From Kushneria avicenniae (GTDB taxonomy: Bacteria > Pseudomonadota > Gammaproteobacteria > Pseudomonadales > Halomonadaceae), in NCBI RefSeq assembly GCF_900112585.1, contig NZ_FOLY01000003.1, positions 496,001-560,000 on the forward strand: DNA of 64,000 nucleotides. The letters run 5' to 3'. Shown piece by piece: positions 9,477 to 18,105 of this stretch; within the stretch, counting starts at the first letter, position 1, and each line of letters opens with the position of its first letter. The notes under the pieces are model-generated. The model was not told the DNA's origin and searched no databases. It was given only the letters and a program-made list of their open reading frames with translations. Both the position numbers and the translations under genes were made by a program.

Positions 9477-10160
9477 TCAGGCCGAGTCCCGGCGCGTCCG
9501 GGGCGCGGCCACCACGGCGGTGGGCTGCTGGCGCAGCAGGTTGAGCGCCTGGGCCCGGTTTCTCACCTTGAGCTTTCTGAACACGTGATACAGGTGTGAC
9601 TTGACCGTGTGTTCGCTGATGGACAGGCGATCGGCGATATCCAGATTGCTGGCGCCGCTGTCCAGAAGTCCCAGAATCTCCTGTTCGCGCGGTGTCAGGC
9701 TTGCCAATGGCAGCTGCTCGTCATGCTGGCGGTGCCAGTAGGCGCACAGCAGGCGCTCCATCAGCGGGCGCGACAGCCACATCTCCCCCTCGAACAGCTT
9801 GCGAATGCCCTTGCTGATCAGCTCCAGCGAATCTCCCCGATAGAAGATGCCGTGCAGCGGCATGCGCATCATCAGTGACACGGCACGGTCCTCATCGCTC
9901 ATGTTGAAGGCGGTGAAGATGGCCTCGTCGTACTGACCCAGCTGCTGGGTCCAGTCGCGCAGTACGGATTCTTCCAGATGGTCATCATCAAGCAGCGCCA
10001 CGACACGGCAACCCTTTAGATGCTCGGGCAGCTCTGGAGGTTCATCGGTCGGCAGCTGCTGTACGTGGCAGCCCAGCTGTTGACGGAGATAATCCAGAAA
10101 CAGCTCATTCTGGGGGCTGCCTTTGGTCACCATGATCAGTGCGGTGTTTGTCACATCCAT
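9477..10160 (-). CDS. CsgD-like LuxR-family transcriptional regulator (copy 1)
   Basis: A 227-residue regulator with a C-terminal LuxR/FixJ helix-turn-helix at about residues 155-215 ([41 protein letters not shown]). Its N-terminal half looks like a divergent receiver domain (LIMVTKGSPQNELFLDYL start, VVALLDDDHLEES centre) without an obvious phosphorylatable pocket, as in CsgD. It is divergent from the carbonic anhydrase gene across a 423-bp control region, and has a paralogue (about 45% identity by eye) at 12905-13606. Probably it controls the can-sulP unit and itself; this is inferred from position. Confidence 0.88.
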   Translation of the reverse strand: MDVTNTALIMVTKGSPQNELFLDYLRQQLGCHVQQLPTDEPPELPEHLKGCRVVALLDDDHLEESVLRDWTQQLGQYDEAIFTAFNMSDEDRAVSLMMRMPLHGIFYRGDSLELISKGIRKLFEGEMWLSRPLMERLLCAYWHRQHDEQLPLASLTPREQEILGLLDSGASNLDIADRLSISEHTVKSHLYHVFRKLKVRNRAQALNLLRQQPTAVVAAPRTRRDSA

Positions 10161-10583
10161 GAAAGTGGCCCTGGTAACTGGTAAGAAGTATTAAGGCCTT
10201 CAGACACCCGATAGCGATCAAAACTGGGGGGTGTGCCAAATTCCGGCGCGCCGGATCGGGCACCCTTCACGCTAAGTAAGATTAAGTAAAAAAATAAACA
10301 AAACAACTACTTAAAAGCACTTAAGGTTCAGAGCTGATTAAGCTCTTGCGACTAACGTTCAAGGTCGATTAAACGAAACGCAATAGTGGTTCGTTTGATC
10401 GTACCGATAGCCGACGTGACCGGGCACTGAAGATGGTTCCGATTATAGAGCGATCGATTTTTGAATGAGAGCGGTCAAAACGTGCATCTACACCAAATGG
10501 CGCATTGTGCACAGGAAATTGCGCTTGGAGATGTATTTGAAACGTACTTGTTACCGTTTCGTAACAAAATAGAGGAGCGCCGG
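10161..10583. promoter_or_regulatory. Repeat-rich divergent control region between regulator copy 1 and carbonic anhydrase
   Basis: This is 423 bases of AT-rich DNA. TAAGTAA occurs at 10273 and 10283 (10-base period), mirrored by TACTTAA at 10308 and CACTTAA at 10318 (again 10 bases apart), so two phased direct repeats are arranged as an inverted pair. A second element is the near-perfect inverted repeat GATTAAACGAA (10367) / TTCGTTTGATC (10390) with a 12-base spacer. No protein-coding content was seen. An operator for one or both flanking LuxR-type regulators is likely. Confidence 0.6.
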
Positions 10584-11216
10584 ATGCGTTTTGTCGAGAG
10601 ATTGTTGCTGGAAAATCAGGCCTGGGCCAGTGAAATAAGTCACCGTAGTCCGGAGATATTCGATCGTTTGAAATCCGGACAGTCGCCCGACGTTCTGTGG
10701 ATCGGATGTTCCGATAGTCGAGTGCCTGCCGAGCAGCTTTGTAACGCTGCGCCGGGTGAAATGTTCATCCATCGTAACGTGGCCAATCGGGTCTGCCCGC
10801 ATGAAGACGGGTTCATGAGTGTTCTGGAGTTCGCAGTTGCCGTACTGAAGGTCAACCACATTGTGGTGTGCGGCCATCACTGCTGTGGCGGCGTCAAGGC
10901 GGCAATGACAGACGAAAATACCGGTCTGGGGCATCTTGATCATCACCTTGAAGCCATCCGGCAGGTGCGTCGGGAAAACGCTGAAACACTGGAAAGCATC
11001 CGTGATGAGGGCGAGCGTCTCAATCACCTGGTGGCGCTCAACGTCATGGAGCAGGTGCGTATGCTCAGTGAACTGACGTTGATAAAGGATCAATGGTCAG
11101 AGCGTCGTCGGCCTTCCATTCACGGCATGATTTACGCTTTGGAAACCGGTCGGTTACAGGAAATTCATCGGTGGGATGGTGATGAAAATCATACTTTTCT
11201 GCGCGATGCAGGCTAA
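10584..11216 (+). CDS. can: Beta-class carbonic anhydrase
   Basis: Interconverts CO2 and bicarbonate in the cytoplasm using zinc. With ATG 10584 (GAGGAG upstream), the zinc ligands fall at Cys42, Asp44, His98 and Cys101, exactly the E. coli Can numbering (IGCSDSRVPAE and VVCGHHCCGG). This settles the start against an in-frame TTG at 10461. Length is 210 residues. It lies 45 bases upstream of the SulP gene on the same strand, so CO2 hydration is probably coupled to bicarbonate or other anion transport. Confidence 0.95.
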   Translation: MRFVERLLLENQAWASEISHRSPEIFDRLKSGQSPDVLWIGCSDSRVPAEQLCNAAPGEMFIHRNVANRVCPHEDGFMSVLEFAVAVLKVNHIVVCGHHCCGGVKAAMTDENTGLGHLDHHLEAIRQVRRENAETLESIRDEGERLNHLVALNVMEQVRMLSELTLIKDQWSERRRPSIHGMIYALETGRLQEIHRWDGDENHTFLRDAG

Positions 11217-11261
11217 CCATCTGGTGGTTTCATCAGTATTTTGCAACAGGAGATCGATGAT

Positions 11262-12791
11262 ATGACCAGGGGTTTTTCATTGAAAACGCTGCCGCAGGAT
11301 TTACCTGCCGGCATAGTCGTCTTTCTGGTCGCCATTCCGCTGTGTCTGGGTATTGCGCTGGCTTCGGGGGCGCCCCCGCTCTCCGGCCTGATCGCCGGTA
11401 TTGTGGGCGGGCTGGTTGTTTCCCTTTTCAGCGGTTCTTCATTGAGCGTTTCCGGTCCTGCTGCCGGTCTGACCGTGATCGTGCTGGGTGCTGTCGAGCA
11501 GATCGGACTGGGGGGGCTGTTTCTGGCCACGGTCATGGCCGGCATATTACAGGTCATCTTCGGATTTCTGAGGCTGGGGAAAATAGGTGCTTTCGTCCCT
11601 TCTGCGGTGATCAAGGGCATGCTGGCGGCCATCGGATTGATTCTGATCCTGAATCAGATTCCGCTGGCACTGGGACTTGCGCAGGACAACGATGCTTCCC
11701 TGCTGGATGCGGGCGCCCTGATGTCCGGGTTCTCGCCGGTCGCGTTTGCCATTGCCATCATTTCCCTGATCATTCTGGTGAGCTGGGAACAACCTTTCAT
11801 GCCGGCAGTGATCAAGCGTTTTCCGGCACCTCTGGTGGCGGTGGTAACGGCCATCGTTCTGGATCGACTCGCCGCCGGGATGGGGCTGCCCGGGGCCCTG
11901 GGCGAGGAGCAGCGTATCTCGCTGCCCGGGCTGGGGGGACCCGCTGATTTCATCGGACAGCTTCATTTGCCGAGTCTTGATGGTCTATTGACGCCTCAGG
12001 TCTATATCACGGCGGTCACGCTGGCGCTGGTGGCCAGTCTGGAAACACTGTTGAGTCTTGAGGCTGTGGACAAGATTGATCCGCTCAAGCGCCACTCGCC
12101 CCCGCATCGTGAGCTCAAGGCTCAGGGCATTGGCAATATCGTCAGCGGCATGGTCGGTGGCCTGCCGATCACGGCCGTGATCGTACGCAGTTCTGCCAAC
12201 GTGCAGGCCGGCGGGCGTACGCGTCTTTCAAGCTTTGTACACGGCATTCTGCTTTTTTGCAGTGTGGCCTTTGTGGCCAGTGCACTGGAATTGATTCCGC
12301 TGGCCTGTCTGGCAGCCGTGCTGGTGCATACCGGGTACAAGCTGGCGCGTCCGGCCACGCTTTTGACGCACTATCGACAGGGCTGGCAGCGTTTCATCCC
12401 GTTTGTCGTGACCGTGATCGCGATCATGTTCACCAATCTTCTGGAGGGCGTTATCGTTGGCTTTTTGTGCGGCCTCTATTTTCTGGTGCATGCCAACTAT
12501 CACTCTTCAGTGTCGTTTACGTACCATGATCGCAACGCGCTGCTGCGTTTCCATACGGATATCTCCTTTCTCAACCGGGACAAGGTGCGCAGCTATCTGG
12601 ATCAGGTCATGGATGGCAGCCATCTGATCATCGACGCCCGAGAGGCGGGATTCATCGATCCGGATATTCAGGAGGACATCGATAATTTCGTCTATTCCTC
12701 ACACGAGCGCGATATCGTGGTGGAACTCAAACAGGTCAATGGTTTGACGGCCAGCTATCCTGCCCTGCGACCGACACCGCAGGCGGCGTGA
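11262..12791 (+). CDS. SulP-family anion (probable bicarbonate/sulfate) transporter with STAS domain
   Basis: A 509-residue inner-membrane transporter with 10-14 hydrophobic segments beginning LPAGIVVFLVAIPLCLGIAL and a C-terminal STAS-like region (about residues 430-509, HLIIDAREAGFIDPD). ATG 11262 has AGGAG upstream; the in-frame TTG at 11241 is less likely. SulP proteins next to or fused to carbonic anhydrases are commonly bicarbonate carriers; the substrate is inferred from that pairing. It ends at a hairpin shared with the convergent second regulator gene. Confidence 0.88.
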   Translation: MTRGFSLKTLPQDLPAGIVVFLVAIPLCLGIALASGAPPLSGLIAGIVGGLVVSLFSGSSLSVSGPAAGLTVIVLGAVEQIGLGGLFLATVMAGILQVIFGFLRLGKIGAFVPSAVIKGMLAAIGLILILNQIPLALGLAQDNDASLLDAGALMSGFSPVAFAIAIISLIILVSWEQPFMPAVIKRFPAPLVAVVTAIVLDRLAAGMGLPGALGEEQRISLPGLGGPADFIGQLHLPSLDGLLTPQVYITAVTLALVASLETLLSLEAVDKIDPLKRHSPPHRELKAQGIGNIVSGMVGGLPITAVIVRSSANVQAGGRTRLSSFVHGILLFCSVAFVASALELIPLACLAAVLVHTGYKLARPATLLTHYRQGWQRFIPFVVTVIAIMFTNLLEGVIVGFLCGLYFLVHANYHSSVSFTYHDRNALLRFHTDISFLNRDKVRSYLDQVMDGSHLIIDAREAGFIDPDIQEDIDNFVYSSHERDIVVELKQVNGLTASYPALRPTPQAA

Positions 12792-12836
12792 TGGTCGTGA
12801 CTGACGCTTTTTGAATTCAAGGCGATCATGACGAGC

Positions 12837-12878
12837 AAAAGGGGCGCCCCCGGAGTGGATACCGGGGGCGCCCCTTTC
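12837..12878. terminator. Bidirectional hairpin terminator between SulP gene and regulator copy 2
   Basis: A 15-bp stem (AAAGGGGCGCCCCCGG pairing with CCGGGGGCGCCCCTTT) around an 8-base loop. A-rich sequence on the left and T-rich on the right suit convergent genes. Confidence 0.8.
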
Positions 12879-12904
12879 ATGTCACAACGTCTTGTGTTGC
12901 GGGC

Positions 12905-13606
12905 TCAGGAGCTTGGCGTCGTGCTGCGTGACGCCGGTGGCAGGGGGGCCCCGCCCAGATTCTGGCGTACCCAGTTCATGGCCTGAATGCGGTTGCGCAC
13001 CTTGAGCTTTCGAAAAATGTTGTACAGGTGCGACTTGACCGTGTGCTCGCTGACAAACAGCTGCCCCGCAATCTCGGTATTGGACGCGCCGGTCCCCAGC
13101 AGCCGCAGGATCTCGAGCTCACGATGCGTCAGGCCGTTGGCCGGACGGAAGGCATTGATCTGCTGACGACGATAGAAGCGAATCAGTCGCGTCATCAGGT
13201 TACGCGACATCCACAGCTCATTGTTGATCAGCTTGGCAATGCCCTTGCAGATCAGGGCCAGCGAGTCGCGGCGATAAAAGACGCCCTGCAGACGGAAAGT
13301 GGTCGCCAGGTTGACGGCCTGATTCTCGTCGGCAAGGTTGAAGGCGGCCAGCGTCAGCGTGGCACTGTCGCTGGCGGCGCTCTCTTCCCAGTGATACATG
13401 TCCTTTTCGTTGACATGATCGGCATCCAGCAGCACGACGCGCTGCACGTCATCCTCTTCCGGCACCGGATCGCGCGGCGCCAGGGTTTCCACCTCACAAC
13501 CGATCCTGTCCCGCACGTACTGCATGAACAGTTCGCTTTGCGGGTTGATCTCGGTCACCAGTAGTACGACTACCTGCTTTTCACTTTCCACGTCACTTTC
13601 CACGGT
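12905..13606 (-). CDS. CsgD-like LuxR-family transcriptional regulator (copy 2)
   Basis: Paralogue of the regulator at 9477-10160: the same architecture of a divergent receiver-like half ([19 protein letters not shown]) and a LuxR helix-turn-helix ([43 protein letters not shown]). I prefer the GTG at 13606, which has AAGGGGG five bases ahead, giving 233 residues; an ATG at 13627 gives 240. A 12-base direct repeat (GTGGAAAGTGAC/GTGGAAAGTGAA) sits at the start. It faces the can-sulP pair convergently, so two sister regulators bracket those genes. Confidence 0.86.
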   Translation of the reverse strand, partial: TVESDVESEKQVVVLLVTEINPQSELFMQYVRDRIGCEVETLAPRDPVPEEDDVQRVVLLDADHVNEKDMYHWEESAASDSATLTLAAFNLADENQAVNLATTFRLQGVFYRRDSLALICKGIAKLINNELWMSRNLMTRLIRFYRRQQINAFRPANGLTHRELEILRLLGTGASNTEIAGQLFVSEHTVKSHLYNIFRKLKVRNRIQAMNWVRQNLGGAPLPPASRSTTPSS

Positions 13607-13858
13607 GCCCCCTTGATGCCCGTTCATCAGCTCATGTTGTGACAGCCAACGACGAGGCTTTGCTCAAGCTTACCCTTAAACGGCGTCTGGAGCATCGCTC
13701 GGGCAGGCGCTGTTTTGACGGCCATTTCGTTGGTTAACATCACGCTATTTGTAACACGCCAGGTCTACTTCGGTCGGTAAATCCGAAACAATCTGTTCCA
13801 GTGTGATGACATGGCGCTTTAAAATACCGTCGTCAATCACACCAAGGGATCATGCCTT

Positions 13859-14473
13859 ATGTCTGCTACACGCTCTCTCGTTGTCGCCAGCAACAACGCC
13901 GGCAAGCTACGGGAGTTCCGCGAGCTGCTGGAACCGCTGGCATGGGAGGTGACCTCTCAGGCCGAGCACGGTATATCGGCCGTTGAGGAGACCGGCTTGA
14001 CCTTTGTCGAAAACGCCCTGCTCAAGGCACGTGCTGCCTGCCTGGGCAGCGGGCTGCCGGCACTGGCCGATGATTCGGGACTGGCCGTCACGGCGCTGGG
14101 CGGTGCCCCGGGCATCTATTCGGCACGCTACAGCGGCGCGCAGGGCGATGACCGGATCAGCAACGACAGAGCCAACAACGACAAGCTGCTCAAGGCGCTG
14201 GCCGACGTCCCCGAGGGCCAGCGTGGCGCGCATTATCACTGCGTGCTTGTCTATATGCGCCATGCCGAGGATCCGGTGCCCATTATCGTTCAGGGCAGCT
14301 GGCCGGGAGAAATCCTCTCCCTCCCGCGTGGCGAGGGCGGCTTTGGCTATGACCCCCTGTTCTGGGTACCCGAGCAGGGCCTCAGCGTGGCTGAACTCTC
14401 GTCAGAGCTCAAGAACCGGATCAGCCATCGCGGTCGCGCGCTTGCAGCCCTGCTCGAGCAGCTGGAGCGCTGA
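13859..14473 (+). CDS. rdgB: XTP/dITP pyrophosphatase RdgB
   Basis: House-cleaning enzyme hydrolysing dITP, ITP and XTP to monophosphates, keeping deaminated purines out of DNA. The 204-residue HAM1-like protein has SNNAGKLREF near the N-terminus, FVENALLKARAA, ADDSGL and GGFGYDPLF. Its stop overlaps the hemW start (TGATG), the rdgB-hemW order common in gammaproteobacteria. Confidence 0.95.
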   Translation: MSATRSLVVASNNAGKLREFRELLEPLAWEVTSQAEHGISAVEETGLTFVENALLKARAACLGSGLPALADDSGLAVTALGGAPGIYSARYSGAQGDDRISNDRANNDKLLKALADVPEGQRGAHYHCVLVYMRHAEDPVPIIVQGSWPGEILSLPRGEGGFGYDPLFWVPEQGLSVAELSSELKNRISHRGRALAALLEQLER

Positions 14474-15648
14474 TGCTGTCCCTGCCGCCTCTGGCACTAT
14501 ATATCCATGTCCCATGGTGCGTGCGCAAGTGCCCCTACTGCGATTTCAACTCGCACACGCTGACCCGGGCGCTGCCTGAAGCGGCCTATATCGATGCCCT
14601 GCTGGCCGATCTGGACGCCGAGCTGCCCGACGTCCAGAACCGGGCGCTGACGTCGATTTTTATCGGCGGCGGCACGCCCAGTCTGATCAGCGGCGAAGGC
14701 TATCAAAGGCTTCTGGCCGGTATTGGCGAGCGCATGGCGCTGGCACCGGATATCGAGGTTACCCTGGAAGCCAATCCGGGCACCTTCGAGCGCGAGCGCT
14801 TTGCCGATTTTCGTCGCGCCGGCATCAATCGCCTGTCGGTGGGGGTGCAGAGCTTTGACAACGACGCGCTGAAGCGGCTGGGACGCATCCATGACGCCAG
14901 CGAGGCCGTCAGGGCCATTGCCACGGCGCGCGAGGTCGGTTTCGACGACATCAACATCGATCTGATGCACGGCCTGCCGGGTCAGAACATGGCCAGTGCG
15001 CTGGCTGACATCGATCAGGCGCTGGCACTTTCACCCTCGCATCTTTCCTGGTATCAGCTCACGCTTGAGCCCAATACGGCTTTTTATTCACAGCCGCCGA
15101 CGCTGCCCGAAGAGGATGTACTCGCCGACATTCAGGACGCCGGGCAGGCGCGCCTGGAGGCGGCGGGCTTTCAGTGCTACGAGATCTCGGCGTGGTCACG
15201 CCCGGGAAACGAGGCGCGCCATAACCTGAACTACTGGCGCTTTGGTGACTATCTGGGCATCGGCGCCGGTGCCCATGGCAAGGTCTCACGACCCGGGGCT
15301 CAGGGACTCGACATCGAGCGGCGCTGGAAAACCCGTCAGCCCGACACCTATCTGGCTCGCCATCATGACCCGCGCGGATTTCTGGCCGGCCATCGCCTGC
15401 TGTCGCGCGATGAGCGCGGGCTCGAGTTTTTGATGAACGCTCTGCGCCTGAGCGACGGCGTGCCCAGTGCGCTCTGGCAGCAGCACACCGGGCTCGACGA
15501 GACGCGTCTGGACGCTCACACTGAAGCCCCCATCGCTCGCGAGCTGATGTTTGAGACACGCTCGCGCATTCAGGCCACGCCGCTGGGACGCTTGTTTCTC
15601 AACGATTTGCTGGCGCTGTGCGATGATTCGGTTCTGGCTCGTTCATGA
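14473..15648 (+). CDS. hemW: Radical SAM heme chaperone HemW
   Basis: Binds heme and transfers it to target proteins; long misannotated as oxygen-independent coproporphyrinogen oxidase. The 391-residue product carries the radical-SAM CxxxCxxC cluster motif at Cys16, Cys20 and Cys23 (WCVRKCPYCDF), GGGTPSL, EANPGTFE, NRLSVGVQSF and DLMHGLPGQ. It lacks the N-terminal extension with the CPDH substrate residues of HemN. It is translationally coupled to rdgB. Confidence 0.94.
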   Translation: MLSLPPLALYIHVPWCVRKCPYCDFNSHTLTRALPEAAYIDALLADLDAELPDVQNRALTSIFIGGGTPSLISGEGYQRLLAGIGERMALAPDIEVTLEANPGTFERERFADFRRAGINRLSVGVQSFDNDALKRLGRIHDASEAVRAIATAREVGFDDINIDLMHGLPGQNMASALADIDQALALSPSHLSWYQLTLEPNTAFYSQPPTLPEEDVLADIQDAGQARLEAAGFQCYEISAWSRPGNEARHNLNYWRFGDYLGIGAGAHGKVSRPGAQGLDIERRWKTRQPDTYLARHHDPRGFLAGHRLLSRDERGLEFLMNALRLSDGVPSALWQQHTGLDETRLDAHTEAPIARELMFETRSRIQATPLGRLFLNDLLALCDDSVLARS

Positions 15649-15735
15649 CGGGCCTTGCGGCGCGGCCATCACGGCTTCGCCGGTTCAGGAAGTTACGGGG
15701 CCATGCCCCGCACGGTATTCACAGGAGAGCAGGAC

Positions 15736-16401
15736 GTGAAGAAAAGCATCTGGATGGCGGCACCACTGGCCGTGGTCATGGCCGCCACGGGCTGTACCAC
15801 TACCAACCCCTACACCAACGAGCAGCAGACCTCGAGTCTGGCCAAGGGCGCGGGCATTGGCGCACTGGTCGGCGGCGTGGCCGGTGCGACCAAAAGTGGC
15901 AACCACCGTCTCGACAAGACCCTGATCGGTGCTGCCGTGGGTGCGGCTGCCGGTGGCGGTGTCGGCTACTACATGGATGCCCAGGAAGCCAAACTGCGTC
16001 GTGAGATGCAGGGCACGGGTGTCAGCGTCAATCGCGTGGGTGATCAGATTCAGCTCAACATGCCCAGTGCCATCACCTTCGGCAGCGATTCCAGCGAGCT
16101 GTCCTCGCAGATTCATGCCCCGCTGGATGGCGTCATCAAGGTGCTCGGCGAGTATCCTGATACCCTGGTCAACATTGCCGGCTATACCGACTCGACCGGT
16201 GCCGCGGCCTATAATCAGCGCCTGTCCGAGCTGCGCGCCCAGGCGGTGGGCAACTATCTCGCCCGCGGCGGGGTCAATTTCAATCGCCTGATCATACAGG
16301 GCTACGGCGCCAGCAACTACGTGGCCAGCAACGATACGCCCGAAGGGCGCGCGCAGAACCGTCGCGTGACCGTCACGCTGGTACCCAACGGCAACGGCTG
16401 A
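15736..16401 (+). CDS. OmpA-family outer-membrane lipoprotein with glycine-zipper region
   Basis: A 221-residue lipoprotein: signal peptide with lipobox ending ATGC (Cys20), two glycine-zipper stretches (GAGIGALVGGVAGA and GAAVGAAAGGGVGYYMD) at about residues 37-85, and a C-terminal OmpA peptidoglycan-binding domain (IAGYTDSTGAAAYNQRLSELRA, then the NRRVTV end). It resembles YiaD/YfiB-type proteins. I chose GTG 15736 because AGGAG precedes it and the signal peptide begins there. It probably tethers the outer membrane to the cell wall. A strong stem-loop follows. Confidence 0.9.
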   Translation: MKKSIWMAAPLAVVMAATGCTTTNPYTNEQQTSSLAKGAGIGALVGGVAGATKSGNHRLDKTLIGAAVGAAAGGGVGYYMDAQEAKLRREMQGTGVSVNRVGDQIQLNMPSAITFGSDSSELSSQIHAPLDGVIKVLGEYPDTLVNIAGYTDSTGAAAYNQRLSELRAQAVGNYLARGGVNFNRLIIQGYGASNYVASNDTPEGRAQNRRVTVTLVPNGNG

Positions 16402-16431
16402 TCCCCTGCCCGGCCCTGCTGCCGGCCATAT

Positions 16432-16464
16432 CATCGCCGCAGTCCCGTGACTGCGGCGATGTTC
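16432..16464 (+). terminator. Stem-loop terminator after the OmpA-like lipoprotein gene
   Basis: A perfect 13-bp stem CATCGCCGCAGTC/GACTGCGGCGATG with a CCGT loop, then TTCCTT. It overlaps the untranslated leader and an alternative upstream start of rlmJ, another reason to reject that longer start. Confidence 0.7.
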
Positions 16465-16479
16465 CTTCAAGGAGCGAGC

Positions 16480-17328
16480 GTGCTTTCCTATCAACATGCA
16501 TGGCATGCCGGCAACTTTGCCGACGTGCACAAGCATCTGGCCCAGTTCGCGCTGATCGAGCGCCTCACGGAAAAGAACTCGGCGCTGAGCCTGATCGATA
16601 CCCATGCCGGACGCGGGTACTACCCGCTCTCGGTCACCGAGACTGCAAGGCTTGGCGAGTACCGCGACGGCGTCTTACCACTGTGGCAGGCCCGCGAGCA
16701 GCAGATGGGCCTGATCAGGCGCTGGTGCAACGCGCTGGCAACGCTTCAGGAAGACGCCACTACGCTGTCCTGCTATCCGGGCTCGCCCTGGTGGTTTGCC
16801 CGCACCATGCGCGCCAACGACCGTCTGACCCTCTATGAGCTGCATCCCGGCGAGCATCGTCATCTTGAGGATAGCGTTCTCGAAACGCCCCACGTCCGAA
16901 GGCTCAGGCGCGACGGTCTGGAGGGACTGGTGCACCAGCTGCCGGTGCGCACCCCGCGGCTGTGCGTGCTGATTGATCCCTCCTACGAGGTGAAGGACGA
17001 ATACGAAATGGTTGCCTCGACGCTTTCACAGGTCGTGCGTCAGATGCGCCATGCCATCGTGCTGATCTGGTATCCGCTGCTGGGTGATCATCGCCATCAG
17101 CGTCTGCTGGACGGCATTCGCTCGCGCGGTATTGCCAAGGTGTGGCGCAGCGAGCTGACCCGCCGTGGGGAGGGCAATGAGCGCGGCCTTCAGGGATCGG
17201 GGCTTTTGATGCTCAATCCGCCCTGGCAGCTGGAGACGCAGCTTGATGAGGCCTTCAACGCGCTGGCCACGCTGTACGGTGACGGCGCCTCGCACGTCAG
17301 CGACTGGTGGATGCCGGAAACCCTCTGA
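16480..17328 (+). CDS. rlmJ: 23S rRNA (adenine(2030)-N6)-methyltransferase RlmJ
   Basis: Methylates A2030 of 23S rRNA using S-adenosylmethionine. The 282-residue product begins VLSYQHAWHAGNFADVHKH, matching the E. coli start MLSYRHSFHAGN, with DTHAGRGYY as the SAM site. The catalytic motif reads DPSYE rather than the usual DPPYE. GTG 16480 has AAGGAG upstream. It converges on pqiC with a shared terminator. Confidence 0.93.
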   Translation: MLSYQHAWHAGNFADVHKHLAQFALIERLTEKNSALSLIDTHAGRGYYPLSVTETARLGEYRDGVLPLWQAREQQMGLIRRWCNALATLQEDATTLSCYPGSPWWFARTMRANDRLTLYELHPGEHRHLEDSVLETPHVRRLRRDGLEGLVHQLPVRTPRLCVLIDPSYEVKDEYEMVASTLSQVVRQMRHAIVLIWYPLLGDHRHQRLLDGIRSRGIAKVWRSELTRRGEGNERGLQGSGLLMLNPPWQLETQLDEAFNALATLYGDGASHVSDWWMPETL

Positions 17329-17346
17329 TTGCGGCGTCAACGAGAC

Positions 17347-17383
17347 AAAAAGGGCCCGCCATGGGTAATGGCGGGCCCTTGTC
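17347..17383. terminator. Bidirectional terminator between rlmJ and pqiC
   Basis: A 12-bp stem AGGGCCCGCCAT/ATGGCGGGCCCT with a 5-base loop, flanked by an A run on the left and TTGTC on the right. It suits the convergent genes. Confidence 0.8.
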
Positions 17384-17427
17384 ATGTCAAACCTGTCATT
17401 TCAAATACGGCCTGACACCGCAGCGGT

Positions 17428-18105
17428 TCAGGGCGAGGCGGTCGGCGCCGTGCGCGTTGACGTGCGACCGGACGCGGCGTCGCTGCGGGAAGCCATCTGC
17501 TCCTGACGGGTAATTTCGGTGGCGATCTGCTCGCCTACGCGCTCCCAGCCCTGTGACAGGGTGCGCACCAGCGCCGGATAGCCATCGTCTTCCAGCGGGC
17601 GCTGCAATTCGAAATGCCGCTGGCTCAGCAGGCTGCCGCCGGCATCGCGCAGCTGATACTGGCCGGCCAGCACCGCCATGCCGTCATAGCGGCCCTGAAA
17701 CTGCGACAGCGTGACTCGCACACCGGTGTCGGCGCGATCGCCGGCCAGCGTTTCGCCCAGCACGCGATGATTACGCAGCCGTTCGCTCAGCGTGCGCTGC
17801 AGGCTGCGGGTGAGCTGAGCGCTCAGGCTGTCGGCCCACAGGTTGGTCTGCGCCTCGTTTACCTCGATATCGCTGGTCTGATAGACCACGCCCTGGCCGT
17901 CGAGATAGTCCGCCAGCCGTACCGAGGAGACCGCCACCGTCGGCGCGCTCTCCGGCAGCGACACCCCGGATGTGGCGGATCGCTGATCGGCTACCGGCAG
18001 GGTATAGCGGTGAAACTCGGTGGCCTGACCGGCACAGCCGGCCAGCGCTGTCAGTGTCACCAGTGCGGTGCCGCGACGGGACGCGTTGAGAAGTTGCATC
18101 ATCAT
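17428..18105 (-). CDS. pqiC: PqiC-like outer-membrane lipoprotein (ABC-type transport auxiliary lipoprotein)
   Basis: Lipoprotein partner of the PqiAB envelope-spanning lipid-transport system. The 225-residue product has a signal peptide with lipobox LAGC (Cys24) and the DUF330-type core (VAVSSVRLADYLDGQGVVYQ, NLWADSL.AQLTRSLQ). The C-terminal tail is Ser/Thr/Arg/Ala-rich and probably disordered. Its start overlaps the pqiB stop by 4 bases (ATGA), placing it third in pqiABC. Confidence 0.9.
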   Translation of the reverse strand: MMMQLLNASRRGTALVTLTALAGCAGQATEFHRYTLPVADQRSATSGVSLPESAPTVAVSSVRLADYLDGQGVVYQTSDIEVNEAQTNLWADSLSAQLTRSLQRTLSERLRNHRVLGETLAGDRADTGVRVTLSQFQGRYDGMAVLAGQYQLRDAGGSLLSQRHFELQRPLEDDGYPALVRTLSQGWERVGEQIATEITRQEQMASRSDAASGRTSTRTAPTASP

